Source: Gymnopus androsaceus JB14 (Eukaryota; Basidiomycota; Agaricomycetes; Agaricales; Omphalotaceae). From it: DNA of 64,000 nt. The notes below the pieces were generated by a model. That model saw nothing but the letters and a program-made list of their open reading frames with translations. It was not told where the DNA came from and searched no databases. Location: contig ML769671.1 of NCBI GenBank assembly GCA_009733575.1, positions 1 to 64,000 of the forward strand, given 5' to 3'. The position numbers and the translations under genes were made by a program. This document shows, in pieces, positions 1 through 12,537 of the stretch; position 1 is the stretch's first letter; each line of letters opens with the position of its first letter.

Positions 1-940
1 AGCAGCTTATACAGTCTAATGATCCAAGACCTAGTAATCCAATTTCTGAAATCCAGGAACTCATTCTACATCATGTAGAGGATAGTCTTGTGCAACAGGA
101 TATATACACTTACCTTAAGACTGAGCTGACAGATATTTGTTCCTCAGAGGATCAGCTTGAGAACCTTAAAATGCTGTCAGGAACTCTGTTCATTTATGCA
201 GCAACTGTTGTCAAATTTGTAAAGGGTGCCAGCAGTGACAAAAGAAAGCAAGACAGGCTGAAAGATTCAATTATGAAGGGAAATAAGACTGAGGACATGA
301 AGCAGCTGTATGCTGGAATTATGGATAATGCCATTTGCACAAATGAGAATGAGTTCTCACAAAAGGAAGCTGAACAAGATTGGATGATTATTTATACAAT
401 CATTACTGCTGGAAAGCCAATGTCATGCAATACTATAGCCCAGCTTTTGGCAGTTGATATAGAACTTGTCAAAGATCTGATCCATAAATTGCAAGCTGTA
501 TGCTATATCTCAGAGAGGGATAAGTGTATTTACACATTTCATGCTTCATTTCCAGATTTCATTACTACCTTCAAACTGGATGGTCAGGATGTGGGTTATA
601 GCTCCACCTCCGAGCATCAGAAATTGGTCTTGAGATGTTTCACAGTGATGAAACAGCTGAGATTTAATATCTATAATCTTCCTTCCTCATTCATACCAGA
701 GAAAGAAGTACCTAACTTTCAGGAAAAAGTTGAGCAAAACATAGGAGAAACACTTCACTACTGTATGCTGGCCAGTTCTGGAGTTATCATTTCATTAAAT
801 GTGGGATCCAGGAAGAGATTATAAAGGAGTTGTATGAGTTCTTGAAGGAAAAGGGAGTATATTGGATTGAAGCCATGAGTGTACTGGACCTATTGCCACA
901 ATGTGGAGAAGCTATGGATGCCATTCTTAAGGTCAGTTAG
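1..940 (+). pseudogene. NACHT-type NWD2 fragment, copy A (truncated by window edge)
   Basis: This is the part after the NTPase core of a fungal STAND/NLR-like protein. It shows the stretch LFIYAATVVKFV, a winged-helix-like segment, the HASFPDF motif and the RFNIYNLPSSF motif, all typical of basidiomycete NACHT-WD40 proteins. The frame is open from the edge to about 824. It is then broken by a 5-nt insertion relative to copy B, near 760. No WD40 repeats follow; the copy ends at a large palindrome. Copy B (2155-3090) is almost identical in the same orientation, differing by a few substitutions and small indels. Such proteins are thought to act in non-self recognition and cell-death signalling; that role is inferred from the family. 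This could be a real tandem duplication or an assembly duplication. Confidence 0.75.
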
Positions 941-954
941 TATCAAGCTGGAAT

Positions 955-2143
955 TACAGGTTCTGGGTAGTCCTATAGTAGCCCGACCAGTTCAGCCGCA
1001 GGTCGATCTATTACAAACCACCAGGGTACAGCCACCACGGTCCGTGAGCCGGTATAGTGTAGCGAGCGTTTCTTGCCATCGACTGTTGCAGCAGCGCTGC
1101 TTTCACGTTGACCAAGGGAAAGGGAATTAAGGGAAAGGGATTGAAAACTATCAATCTACTGTAAAGATGTGTATTCCGAAGTGAATCTGCTCATCTATCT
1201 GAGTGAGATTAGCACAGCTGAAGTCAAACTGAAGTAGGTGTGTGCAGGCATTGGTGGTAATAAGTGAATTTTCACAGGAGGAATGATGCATTAGGATGTT
1301 CAACAGTGAAATAAAAAAGTTTCATTTGAATGACGCGGAAAACGAGTGCAGGAGATGTAGAGCAAAGAGCGCGCGCGCGGCGTCAATGTGGCTCTGACAA
1401 CGAGATTGGTAATACTTTTGGCTGCGGCTGAAGACCCGCGTGGGAACTCGCACTCTCTATATCACACATCCAATGGATCGTCGGATCTCTCTCTTCTTCT
1501 CGCGGTGCGGTACCCCGCCTCTTCGCGTTGGAGTGGCCGGCGTGTGCTGCCGGGCCCGCGGGCGCGCCGGCCGCCATGCTTTGAGAGAGATCCCGACGGG
1601 CGACTCGGCAGCTGGTGTGGAGACGGGTTGGATGTGTGTATATAGAGTCTGCGAGTTCCCACGCGGGTCTTCAGCCGCAGCCAAAAGTATTACCAATCAT
1701 CGTTGTACAGCCACATTGACGCGCGCGCGCGCTCTTGCTCTACATCTCCTGCACTCGTTTTCCGCGTCATTCAAATGAAACTTTTTTATTTCACTGTTGA
1801 ACATCCTAATGCATCATTCTCCCTGTGAAAATCACTTATTACCACCAATGCCTGCAACACACCTACTTCAGTTTGACTTCAGCTGTGCTAATCTCACTCA
1901 GATAGATGAGCAGATTCACTTCGGAATACACATCTTTACAGTAGATTGATAGTTTTCAATCCCTTCCTTAATTCCCTTTCCCTTGGTCAACGTGAAAGCA
2001 GCGCTGCTGCAACAGTCGATGGCAAGAACGCTCGCTACACTATACCGGCTCACGGACCGTGGTGGCTGTACCCTGGTGGTTTGTAATAGATCGACCTGCG
2101 GCTGAACTGGTCGCGGCTACTATAGGACTACCCAGAACCTGTA
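955..2143. repeat. 1.19-kb palindrome (foldback) between the two NWD copies
   Basis: Both outer ends read TACAGGTTCTGGG and its complement. The sequence folds back on an axis near 1549. The arms match over almost 600 bp with scattered single-base differences and indels. Matching landmarks include the GCGCGC tract at 1370-1380 against 1722-1732, and the GGGAAAGGGA stretch at 1120-1140 against its complement at 1960-1985. The centre (about 1500-1600) is very GC-rich. Open frames inside are mirror images of one another and look non-coding. It could be a foldback transposon or a chimeric assembly product. Confidence 0.8.
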
Positions 2144-2154
2144 AATATCAGCCA

Positions 2155-4822
2155 GCAGCTTATACAGTCTAATGATCCAAGACCTAGTAATCCAATTTCT
2201 GAAATCCAGGAACTCATTCTACATCATGTAGAGGATAGTCTTGTGCAACAGGATATATACACTTACCTTAAGACTGAGCTGACAGATATTTGTTCCTCAG
2301 AGGATCAGCTTGAGAACCTTAAAATGCTGTCAGGAACTCTGTTCATTTATGCAGCAACTGTTGTCAAATTTGTAAAGGGTGCCAGCAGTGACAAAAGAAA
2401 GCAAGACAGGCTGAAAGATTCAATTATGAAGGGAAATAAGACTGAGGACATGAAGCAGCTGTATGCCTGGAATTATGGATAATGCCCATTTGCACAAATG
2501 AGAATGAGTTCTCACAAAAGGAAGCTGAACAAGATTGGATGATTATTTATACAATCATTACTGCTGGAAAGCCAATGTCATGCAATACTATAGCCCAGCT
2601 TTTGGCAGTTGATATAGAACTTGTCAAAGATCTGATCCATAAATTGCAAGCTGTATGCTATATCTCAGAGAGGGATAAATGTATTTACACATTTCATGCT
2701 TCATTTCCAGATTTCATTACTACCTTCAAACTGGATGGTCAGGATGTGGGTTATAGCTCCACCTCCGAGCATCAGAAAATTGGTCTTGAGATGTTTCACA
2801 GTGACGAAACAGCTGAGATTTAATATCTGTAATCTTCCTTCCTCATTCATACCAGTCAAAGAAGTACCTAACTTTCAGGAAAAAGTTGAGCAAAACATAG
2901 GAGAAACACTTCACTATGCTGGCCAGTTCTGGAGTTATCATTTCATTAAATGTGGGATCCAGGAAGAGATTATAAAGGAGTTGTATGAGTTCTTGAAGGA
3001 AAAGGGAGTATATTGGATTGAAGCCATGAGTGTACTGGACCTATTGCCACAATGTGGAGAAGCTATGGATGCCATTCTTAAGGTCAGTTAGTATCAAGTG
3101 GCAATACAATTGAGTGAATAAATAACTAAATTTTTGATAGAAATCAAGAGATGCTGATCCCAGACATGAAGTAATAGAAATAATGAAATACCTGCAGAAT
3201 TTACTAATGCAGTTTTCAAGTGGTGAAGTTAAAGGGAAGAACACCACATTTATATCTGAGTATCATTCCTTTTTTGGCAAAGTACTTTTGAATGTAAGCC
3301 ACACATAAAAAAGACTTGGATTGAAGCTCAGGCACGAAGTCGGATGACAGATATAACATTGAAGGGCCATGATGGTTGGGTCCATTCAGTTGCCTTTTCA
3401 AATGATGAAACCAGGATTGTGTCTGGGTCTGTAGACAAAACAGTCAGGATCTGGGATGCCACTACTGTGCTCAAATGGGTAATCCTCTGCAAGGTCATGA
3501 TGATTATGTCCATTCAGACGTTTTGCCAATTTTGAAATAGGATGTCGATCCCCTAGGAGTTACGCATCCTGACTCTATGATCGATTTCCAACTAGCCATG
3601 ATCTGGGATGCTACCGACAGGTGCCTCAAATGGTGAATCCTCTGCAAGCGACATCGATGTCGGGTACTATTCAGTTGCCTTTCAAATGATGGAAGCTAGG
3701 TTGGTGTCTGGGTTAATGACAACAACAGTTAGGATCTGGGATGTACTATGTGGCTCAAATACTGATCCTCTGCAAGGTCTTGTGATTCGCCTCTCCTCAC
3801 GTTGCCTTTTCAAATGATGACGAGGATTGTGTCTGGGTCTAGAGATAAACAGTCAGGATCTGGGATCGTACTACTGGTGCTAAATGGTGACCCTTCTGCA
3901 AGGTCATGCGATGATTCTCCTCAGTTCCCTTTTAAAATGATGGACAAGGATGTATCTGGGTCTAGAATAAAACGTCAGGATCTGGACACACTATGGTGCT
4001 CAATGGGTGATCCTCTGCAAGGTCATGATGATCATGTCTATTCAGTTGCCTTTTCAAGTGATGGAACCAGGATTGCTGTCTGGCTCTGCAGACAAAACAG
4101 TCAGGATCTTGGGAATCGGGACCTACTGGTGCTCAAATAGGTGGTCCCTTGCAAGGTCATGGATGATTACTGTATAATACGACCTAAAGTTCCCCATAAC
4201 CGTAACACGGTCCTGGGAACTTGGTCATCTTGAAAATCGTAATGCATAACGGGGTTCAAGGAACTTTGAATTTTGCAAAATAGTAACTCAAATTTCCAAA
4301 AATTGCGCCAAAATGCCCAAAAACACTAGAAAATTTTTCCGTAATGCTAATTTTTGGCCTGAGAACTCCACTTTTTGAAGTTCTCACTGTAACGCATAAA
4401 ACCCCGGCACTTTAGGTTGTAATTATACAGTATGTCTATTCAGTTGCCTTTTCAAATGATGGAACCAGGATTGTGTCTGGCTCTGCAGATAAGACATTTA
4501 GGATCTGGGATCCCTCTATTGATCTTCCACTCATAACTCCCTCACAGATAATTATGAATCTTTGCAAGGTAGTGTTTCAATTTTTTGTCCATGATTGGTT
4601 TCTCACCTGTCCTATTTAGCACACAATAAATGGAATCTGTCAAGTGATGGATGGATTACCTTTCCAAATTGTCCTTATGGTATAATTTGGATCCCTCCTC
4701 AGTTTTGCAAACCACTATGGAGGCTTTGGACTTTATGCATTATATCTCAGGTAGGATACACTAAGTTATCTTTTGCAGATTTTGTATTTGGTGAGAAATG
4801 GTTTCATTGCATTGATGAATGA
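2155..4822 (+). pseudogene. NACHT/WD40 (NWD2-like) gene, copy B, frameshifted
   Basis: The first 940 bp repeat copy A, carrying extra C residues near 2466 and 2486 and an extra A near 2776 that split the frame. From about 3330 there are degenerate WD40 repeats. Clear blades include [20 protein letters not shown] followed by DKTVRIWD (3366-3455), GHDDHVYSVAFSSDGTRI (about 4021-4075) and one more at 4433-4510. Several blades in between have lost frame. The C-terminus (about 4615-4822) has the usual SSDGWI, PQF and GEKWFHC elements of NWD2 proteins and ends in TGA. A 261-bp MITE interrupts one blade at 4170-4430. Known family role: the WD40 part recognises a ligand and the NACHT part oligomerises. 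With this many frame breaks I call it a pseudogene, although consensus error could explain some of them. Confidence 0.7.
4170..4430. mobile_element. 261-bp MITE with TA target duplication (Tc1/mariner-like)
   Basis: It begins CTGTATAATACGACCTAAAG and ends with the near-perfect inverse, giving terminal inverted repeats of about 21-22 bp. TA flanks it at 4168-4169 and 4431-4432. It splits a WD40 blade at the sequence GATTATGTC, whose uninterrupted form is present in the neighbouring blades, so the insertion point is exact. No coding capacity. Confidence 0.85.
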
Positions 4823-5297
4823 CCATTCTAAGAACTATTTATTTTCCTCTCTGTAAGTACTTTAACACTATTTTCTCCATAAACACTATTTGATAGTCCT
4901 CTTGTCAACTTTCAAGTAACAGCCCCTTCAAAGTTCTTGGCCACAAGAAACATCAACTGCACCTCAGGGTTTTTTTTCCCATTTCCTTTCCCTGTCATTT
5001 CCATAAAAGTTTCTGCAAGTCTTGAAATGATCATGTTGGATTTTTGTCAGGTGCCCATCCTAATACTTATTGAAAATGATCAAGCAACATTTTATCCATC
5101 ATTTTCCTCAGGTACACTGTTGTATGTAAATTGGAGCCTTACAAGCTCTTACATTTTAACCTTTTTAACCTTTTACCAGTTGAGTTGTTTCCCCCCCCCC
5201 CATCCCATCAGTACCTTCATGCTCAAAAATCACAAAATCATGTGCTACTGTCAAGGGGTTCATAGTTTTGAAAAGGCAATTACAGGTCAAACTTTCC
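4823..5297. other. Intergenic, AT-rich
   Basis: Downstream of the NWD gene. One open frame of 132 codons (4937-5335) is low-complexity and resembles nothing I know. A poly-C run lies near 5190-5200. No gene called. Confidence 0.5.
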
Positions 5298-5808
5298 AGG
5301 ACTGGCCAAGGGGTGTTTATCCCACTAAGTCCTGACATGACCTTGTTTTTGGGTCATAAGGATTCATGAAGCCCCCCCCCCCCCCCCCTTTCACTGCCTA
5401 TATATAGTAGAATTTTCCCACACTTTGGAGGATTTCCAACTTCAAATTTGTATTACATAACAATTTTACCTTTAAACAACATTTTCAGAGGCAATTAATA
5501 CACAGCAGTTCATCTAAGTTTAATTCAACCTGGTGAAAGTGCACTTGCATTGACAATATTTTTTGATGGAGGTGCTAAATCGGTACTAAAATGCATCATA
5601 TCCTATAGAATCCATGTAGTTCAGGGAGATTTGAGATATTGAGTGCTTTAAATAGTTTTTATAGCCTTATTTCAGTAGTTGAATTAACCTAAAACACCTC
5701 CCAGAGCCTCAATAGTATGCAAAAATTTTCGGCCATAAGGAATTCTCAGACCCCCCCCCCTCAAGGTCATGTCAGCGCTTATTTTTTTGAACACCCCTTG
5801 GGACTGGC
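5298..5808. mobile_element. Candidate inverted-repeat element with internal poly-C runs
   Basis: The left end (CCAGGACTGGCCAAGGGGTG) and the complement of the right end (CCAAGCCAGTCCCAAGGGGT) match. Inside them CTGACATGACCTTG also recurs inverted, next to poly-C tracts near 5374 and 5750. AGGTCAAACT to the left and AGGTCAGACT to the right may be an imperfect 10-bp target duplication. Class not assigned. Confidence 0.45.
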
Positions 5809-6775
5809 TTGGAGGTCAGACTAACTGACTGTGTAATTATTCCCACAGCCATATAAGGTATATCAAGATTAGATAAACATGCTTATGTCCTCCACTATCA
5901 TCTAGTTTGGCCATCCAATGCTGCCTAAATTGATGTCTTCATTTGCCTTGACTGTAAGATTATCTGGGCTTTCCTCTGGAATAATTGATCTAGACTTTTA
6001 TACACCAGTAAAACATCTACAACTGTTTTGGGACCTTTTTCATCCTTTTCTGCTTGGATCTTTTTTCAGACTTATTTTCTGCAACTTTTTTGGAGGTTTT
6101 CCTTTTTCTTTGCATCAGTTGTACTTTTCTTGACCTTCCTTGAACTTTTAATGGACTTTTCTTTTTCCCAAACTTGACAATGTACTTTATGCTGGCAGAA
6201 ACTGACTTTATACTACAGTAATAACTAATACATGACTTGATTGGGAATCATGATTTTCTAGACAAGCTTGTCAACCAATGCAAAAACCCTAAATCAGTAG
6301 CCAAGCTAGTCTTCTGGAAGCAGAGTATCAATTTGATTAATAAAATTGATGAATGAAACATCTGTGACTCAGGTCAGCACTTTTGGTCTGGCCATTAAAT
6401 GCTCACTTAGCTTGATAATCTAAAGCTGGCTCCTGTTACAGTAATGCATACAAGAACAGGTTTCACTTCAAGTCTTACATCTTCAGCCATTCACTCTTCA
6501 GAAATAAATGTCTTTTGTCATGTCCAGTTGCTATAGAAATTGTAGCTCAAAATGAAATTTGGTCTTGTTGATGATGCAAAATGTTGCCTAGAGTCAGAGC
6601 TCTAGGCTCACTCTTCATCCACTGCGCACAAAATGAGGCCCATTCATCACGGAACCTGCACAACAGTGTCTGCCAGTGGTGATAGATGGTTATTGACCAA
6701 AATCATGGTAGATAGACAAGAAATATGTTGAAATTCTAGCAAGATGTAGGCAGTGTCTATTGTAGCCATGCTGCT
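5809..6775. other. Intergenic, no gene seen
   Basis: AT-rich, with only short open frames. A T-rich 71-codon frame at 5918-6133 has no recognisable features. Confidence 0.5.
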
Positions 6776-7367
6776 GGGCAATTGACACCCTTTCGCCACC
6801 TTATTTGGTGGTTAACATTGTTTACCATTGATTTTAGCAATTAACATCTTTCAACATTGTTTTAAGCCATTGACATCCTTTCAACATCATTCTAAACCAT
6901 TAACACCATTCAACATTGACTCACCATTTTCCTCGGAATGCCTTTGAATTGAGTCTTACACATGATATATATTATCTGAACCAACTGTAAAAGCTAAATA
7001 CATAGATAATAGAGGAGGAGATGCAGAGGAAGTAGTTTAGTGTACATCCGTGAGCCTATATAGTGGACTACAAAGCTTATTATAAATGGCAGCTTGGTGA
7101 AGTGGTTCCGTGTGTGCATGCACAAATGATTCCTTTGATCAGGTTGCGGGTTCAATTCCCTGACTTGGCAAATTTCAAAGTCCCAAAATGAATAGCCAGA
7201 GGCTGGTACAGTGCGGGCTAGTATCTGGCACTACCCAATAATTTTTTTTCTTTTGTTTTAGGCTCCTTTGAAAGAAGCATAATAACCAATGGCAATTGGT
7301 GTCAATTCAACAAAATGATGTTGAAAGATGTCAATTGCCTCTATTGATGTTGATGGTGTCAATTGCC
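6776..7367. mobile_element. Candidate inverted-repeat element, GGGCAATTGACACC termini
   Basis: GGGCAATTGACACC at the left end is exactly mirrored at the right end. Further in, CATTGACATC and TTTCAACATCATT also recur inverted, so the imperfect arms run to over 100 bp. A tRNA-like module sits in the interior. I could not define a target duplication. Similar GTTGACA/TGTCAA motifs continue to about 7510. Confidence 0.5.
7088..7260 (+). mobile_element. tRNA-derived SINE-like module
   Basis: It has a pol III A box (TTGGTGAAGTGG, 7094-7105) and a B box (GGTTCAATTCC, 7149-7159) at about tRNA spacing. A non-tRNA body follows, then a run of T at 7242-7250 that could terminate pol III. It cannot fold into a complete tRNA. 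It sits inside the inverted-repeat element at 6776-7367. Confidence 0.5.
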
Positions 7368-8147
7368 CACCATAGTGTTTTCCAGGTGTCCAGGGATGTT
7401 GAGGGTTGACACTGTTTTACAGCAGTGTCAACTACCAACATTATGGTAAGGTACTAGCATCTTGGGGGGTGATCAATAGGTGATGTTGGGCAATAGACAT
7501 ATGTTGGGGGGTTTCGTGATGTTGAAGTGGTTGAGAAAGTAAAAGAGTCTATTAGAAGTATATCAGTAAAACCTGAGTAGAGGCTATAGCAACTCATAGC
7601 ATGTCATAGCAGCCATAGGGCTCCACAGAACTATGGGGTTAGGGGGTGAGTAAGGGAGTTGTGATAGTTTTGTAACAGACTGATCCCAAGTCATGTTAAC
7701 CATTGTGCCAAAAGGCCAGCAATGCTAACTCTAGTTAGCATTGTGGGATCTGCTATATATACTAATATGTAGTGTACTCTCTCACTGGAAACTCGCAGTA
7801 AGGCAAGGCACATTGTCACTTTTGTTGTGAAATGAGAGAGCTTAGCTGGTACAACCTCAACAGACAAGGGAATTGAGCATCAAGATGGAAAGGGACAAGA
7901 ACAATTAATTGGTAATTCATATCTACTTTATATATGGAAGCAGATAGGGGTACGTGTTGTGTGGCATCTGGAATACTACCTAAAGCCCAGGCAAGTCCAG
8001 GTGTGCCTGGTCACTCTCAGGGATGCCCAGGAATTTGGCTAATTCCTTGGCAACACCAGGCAGCCCAAGCACCCCAGGTAGCCCAGGATTTTGGCTGAAG
8101 CAAGCCCAAAGATCTTCAGGATTTGGCTAAAATCCTAAGCTGCCCAG
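7368..8147. other. Gene-free repeat-rich stretch left of the chromovirus
   Basis: It contains a short palindrome (AATGCTAACT facing AGTTAGCATT, about 7724-7745). From about 7985 there are many CCAGG/CCCAGG motifs. These match, inverted, the sequence right of the chromovirus at 15430-15470, so the retroelement appears to have landed inside an older foldback element. Confidence 0.5.
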
Positions 8148-8596
8148 TGTCAGCGACTAGTTCCCCACAACACGAGGTACCAGGCATCACGACTTCCGAC
8201 TTAGGCAAAGACAAAGACAAAGAGAAGAAGATGATATTGAGAACTAGGAGGTATTGACGAGATTGAAGCTAAGGACTATGCTACAGCTACAACTACTATA
8301 TATATTAGTATACAAACCCTAAGCCCTATACCCTGTACCCTGTCCGTGTGGTAACAATGCATGAAACGATGAAAGACAACAAGTAAACAACAATAAGTAA
8401 TGATAGGTTGATCGTATAAGTATGGACATGCTAGCATGTGTTATGATCGGAAACAATCATACTCTGATCAACAGAACCTAATTAGTATAGTTACGTGTCA
8501 AAAAAAGCGCGCGCTTATATAGATATACAAGGGTAAATAAAGGAAAATGATAAAGGATAATACCATGTGTTTGATAAGATAAGAATATTCGTAACA
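8148..8596 (-). repeat. 3' LTR of chromovirus
   Basis: 449 bp, TG...CA on the plus strand (TGTCAGCGAC to TTCGTAACA). Nearly identical to the right LTR. Most of the differences between the two are C/T or G/A at CpG-type positions. Confidence 0.95.
8260..8304 (-). promoter_or_regulatory. LTR promoter: TATA box and inferred transcript start
   Basis: In element orientation TATATATA (8304-8297) lies about 32 nt upstream of TAGCTTCAATCT (starting at 8271), the sequence complementary to the primer site. The spacing fits a transcript starting exactly at the self-priming sequence. The same layout is present in the other LTR. Confidence 0.6.
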
Positions 8597-8612
8597 TTAC
8601 CCCTTCTTTAGG
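8597..8612 (-). other. Polypurine tract overlapping the pol stop codon
   Basis: In element orientation, AAAGAAGGGGTAA lies directly before the TG of the 3' LTR and contains the TAA stop of pol. This is the expected place and composition for the plus-strand primer of reverse transcription. Confidence 0.75.
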
Positions 8613-11600
8613 ACACGATTTCCACATCGTGCAAGCTTTGCCATCATGGATTCGGTTGGTATGAAAGTTGGAATGGGTGTCATTAATGATTCAGGAATAG
8701 GACGGAAAAGGTGTTTGGGAAATAATGACATGGGTATTTCGAGTTTTCGGATGTCTTTTGAACGTGGTTTGGAAGGATCTTTATTGTGGAAATCCTTAAT
8801 AGTATCTTTCACTTTGTCGAGATTCAATACTGGTTCCCATGTCATTTCATGTGGTCCATATCCTTTCCATTTGACCTTGTACGACACCTTTTTACTTCTT
8901 TTATTTTCCTTCGAATCAACTATTTCTTCGACTTCGTATTCCGGTTCTTCTCCTTCAATCTCTACGGGAGGTGGATTGGTATTTCGGGGTTGGTTTGGGA
9001 ATTGTGGAGGATGATATGGTGTGAGGAGGACTTCATTGAAAACGTTATGAACGTTTCTCCATGTTTTCGGGATTTTGAGTTTGTACGAACTACGGCCAAC
9101 TTTCTCTAGTATTTCAAAACGTCCAAAACGTTTGTCATCCAATTTCTTCATTGGGTGACTTGTCGTAATGTTTATTCCTTTGAGCCACACTTTGTCTCCT
9201 ACTTTATATTCTCTTGACTCACTATGTTTTTTGTCATAGTAGCAAGTCATGTCTTCAGCCGCTTTCTTTAGTGCTGATCCTACTTCATCTCGTACTTTTT
9301 TCATACTATCGGCAAACTCTTGGGCTGAGGGATTAGAGGATTTCTCTTTCGGTGCAGTGCCTTTATAGGGGTGACGACCCATATCGGCAAAGAAGGGAGT
9401 AACTTTCGTAGCAGAGTGTACTTGATTGTTATATGCAAATTCGGCTGTGGGTAACCATTCATGCCAATCTGATTGATGGTAATTGATGAATAAACGAAGA
9501 TAGTGTTCAGTTTCTTGGTTTGTTCTTTCAGTTTGTCCATTAGTCTGAGGATGATATGCCATTGTAAAGTTTGCTTCGATTCCAAGTTGTTTGTAAAGTT
9601 CCTTCATAAAGCCTGAATGGAATTGTGGACCTCGATCATGTACAATCTTTCGGAAAAGGCCATGAATAGGAAAGATCTTTTCTCTATACATTCGTGCCAT
9701 GCCTTCTGACGTTAAAGACATATGAGTGGGAAAAAGTCTAATTCGCTTTGTATAATGATCAGCGGATACAGCAATGGCATCGGATCCTCCTGCTTCTGGT
9801 AGTTTTCCGATCAGGTCAACTCCTACAAATTCCCAGGGTCCGGATGGTACGTTATGGGGATTAAGGTGTCCGACGGGTTTATTTCGATGGATTTTTGTGG
9901 CTTGGCATTTCTCACATCCTTTTATGTACATTCGGATATCATTCCCTATTCCTGGCCACCAGTAGTCACGAGTAACTAACTCCCATGTTTTGTATTGACC
10001 CGGATGTCCTCCGAGGATTGAGTCATGATGTTTTTGTATGATTTCTCCTTGTAATTCTTGGTTTTTCGGAACGTAGATGCGATTTTTCCATGTAACAATT
10101 CCACCGTGTTCATTAACCCAGTATTTGTCTTTTCTGTTTAGAGCCTCGACTACCGCTTTGTCCATGTTGTTGACATATTTTTTGATTTTGTTGATTATGG
10201 TGTCTTCTGGACTTTCGGTTTCACGGATTATATTGATGAAAAATTCTGGTTTTAAAACAATGATGTCTTTGTTGTCATTCACCCCCGTCTCAAGGTTTGT
10301 CATCCTTGACAAAGCGTCTGCTTTTCCCATAGAAACACCTGGTTTGTGATGGAGAGTGAACTCGTATTCAGATAGTTCTGTAACCCAACGTGCTTGTCGT
10401 CGATTGAGTTTCTGAGGTTTACGGAAGTATTGGAGATTCTGATGATTGGTCCATATTTCGAATGGTTCTCTAGCGCCCATAAGGTACTGGCGCCATTCCG
10501 ATAGTGAATCCATAATAGCCATCATTTCTTTATCGTAGATCTTGTAATTCCGTTCAACGTCATTGAGAGAACAAGATCTAAAGGCTACTGGTCTCCATTT
10601 TCCATCAACTTGTTGGGATAGTACAGCACCATTGGCAAAGTCAGACGAATTGGCTTCTACTCGGAATTTCCCATTGTCTAAGGGAATTACTAGCATGACG
10701 TCTTCAGCAATCCTTGTCTTTAGGGTTTCGAAGGCTTGAGACTCTTCAGGACCCCATGACCATTCCGCATTTCCAGTGAGTTTGCTAAGTGGTCTGGCCA
10801 CATGACTGAATCCTCGAATGAAGCGTCTAAAGAAGTTACAGAATCCTAAAAAGGCTTGTATGTCGCGTTTTTTCTTTGGACTTGGCCAGTCTTTGACCGC
10901 TTCAACTTTCTTTGGATCCATTTTCACTTGTCCGTTTCCGACGATGATACCAAGATAGTCAACATGAGGTGACTCGAATGTACATTTTTCCGGTTTTAGG
11001 TAAAGACCATTTTCTTCAAGGATTTTAAGGACTTCATGTACAATATGACAGTGTTCTTCTATGGTGTTTGTGAATACAAGAATATTGTCCATGTATATGA
11101 TTATGTGTCCTTCATCAATGAGACGTTTCAGAATGTGATTCATAAATGCTTGAAACATTGCAGGAGAGTTTGTAAGACCAAAGAACATAACCGTTGATTC
11201 GAACAATCCTCGATTAGTTCTAAATGCAGCTTTCCATTTATCACCGTCCTTGATCCGAATATTGTTGTATCCCCATCGAATGTCCATCTTTGTGAAAACC
11301 TTGGCGTCTTTAAGTTTATCAATTAGTTCTTGGATTAGAGGGAGTGGATAACGGTTTTTAATCGTCATGTCATTGAGTTTTCAATAATCCTGAACTGGTC
11401 GTAAAGCACCATCCTTTTTCTTGACAAAGAAGAATGGTGAAGCCATTGGAGAACTCGATGGACGAATACGTCCTGATCATAGGTTTTCTTCTAGAAATTC
11501 ATCCAATGCTTTTTGTTTGTCAAGATTCAAAGGGTAAACTTTACAGTCAACAGGGTTAGAACCAGGTGTGAGTTCGATGGCATGGTCCCATGGTCGTCGC

Positions 11601-12537
11601 TTAGGAAGTTTGTCAAATCCTTGTTTATTAAATACAGCAGGGTGTTTTTTGACATATTGGTCCGCTGTGGAAAATTCCGATGTGGTGCGAATGTGTCCGT
11701 GATCTTTGACATAACCTTCCCAGTCGAATACGAAAAGTCTTTCCCCTTCTTCTAGACGATTAAGAGAGGTTCCTTCTTCTGGATTTAGCCACCAAGGGAT
11801 ATAGCCACAACGAGTAGGACAATGGTCAAATGTAACAGTAGAATTTGTCCAATCTATACTAGGATTGTGTTCTCTAAGCCAATCGAGACCGATAAAAATA
11901 TCAGTGTTCCCAAGATTGGTAACTCCGAACTCTATTCTTTCCACATGGTCTCTGATGACTAAACAAACTTCTGCCATTGCTTTGATTGATCCGCCGGCGT
12001 TTAAAGTACCATCAGCATTGTATACAGCAATTTTGATTGGGAGTTTTCAGATCGGGATGTTATGTTTCTCAACAAATTCCTTATTGATACATGATCTGGT
12101 TGCTCCACAATCTAGAAGTGCATCTGCTTCTATTTGATTGCCTTTCGTGATGTCTTCGATGATGACCAATAGTTTAAGATCCTTGCCTTTTGTACCTCTT
12201 ACAAAGCGTTTGCGTTTGAAGTTATTAACTGCTTCTATCGCATTGGGTACTGACAATTTTCTTATTTCCGTTACTGTTTGATCCGTTATTTCTTGTTGTC
12301 GGTTATTAGGAACCCAAGTCCGTAATTCTCTGATTGCTCGAGAGTCATTTGATGTCCTTATGCAATTGACCAACCATTCTGAGGAATTCAGAGCGAACCT
12401 TACAGGATTTTCAGTCTTTTTTGGAGATGGCAAAACAGGTGTAGATTCAGGTGTATTTATTGTGTATGAAATACCGCTATCTACATATATAGAACTGTCC
12501 ATGTCCGCAACTGACTGAGACTCAACAGGACCTGTGT

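Noticed and set aside
1383..1778. Several overlapping open frames of 60-110 codons on both strands
   Set aside because: They are mirror images produced by the palindrome and its GC-rich centre; no domain and no conservation beyond symmetry.
7695..7862. Possible solo LTR (TGTTAACC ... CTCAACA)
   Set aside because: No target duplication and no second copy in the window; TG...CA ends alone are weak.
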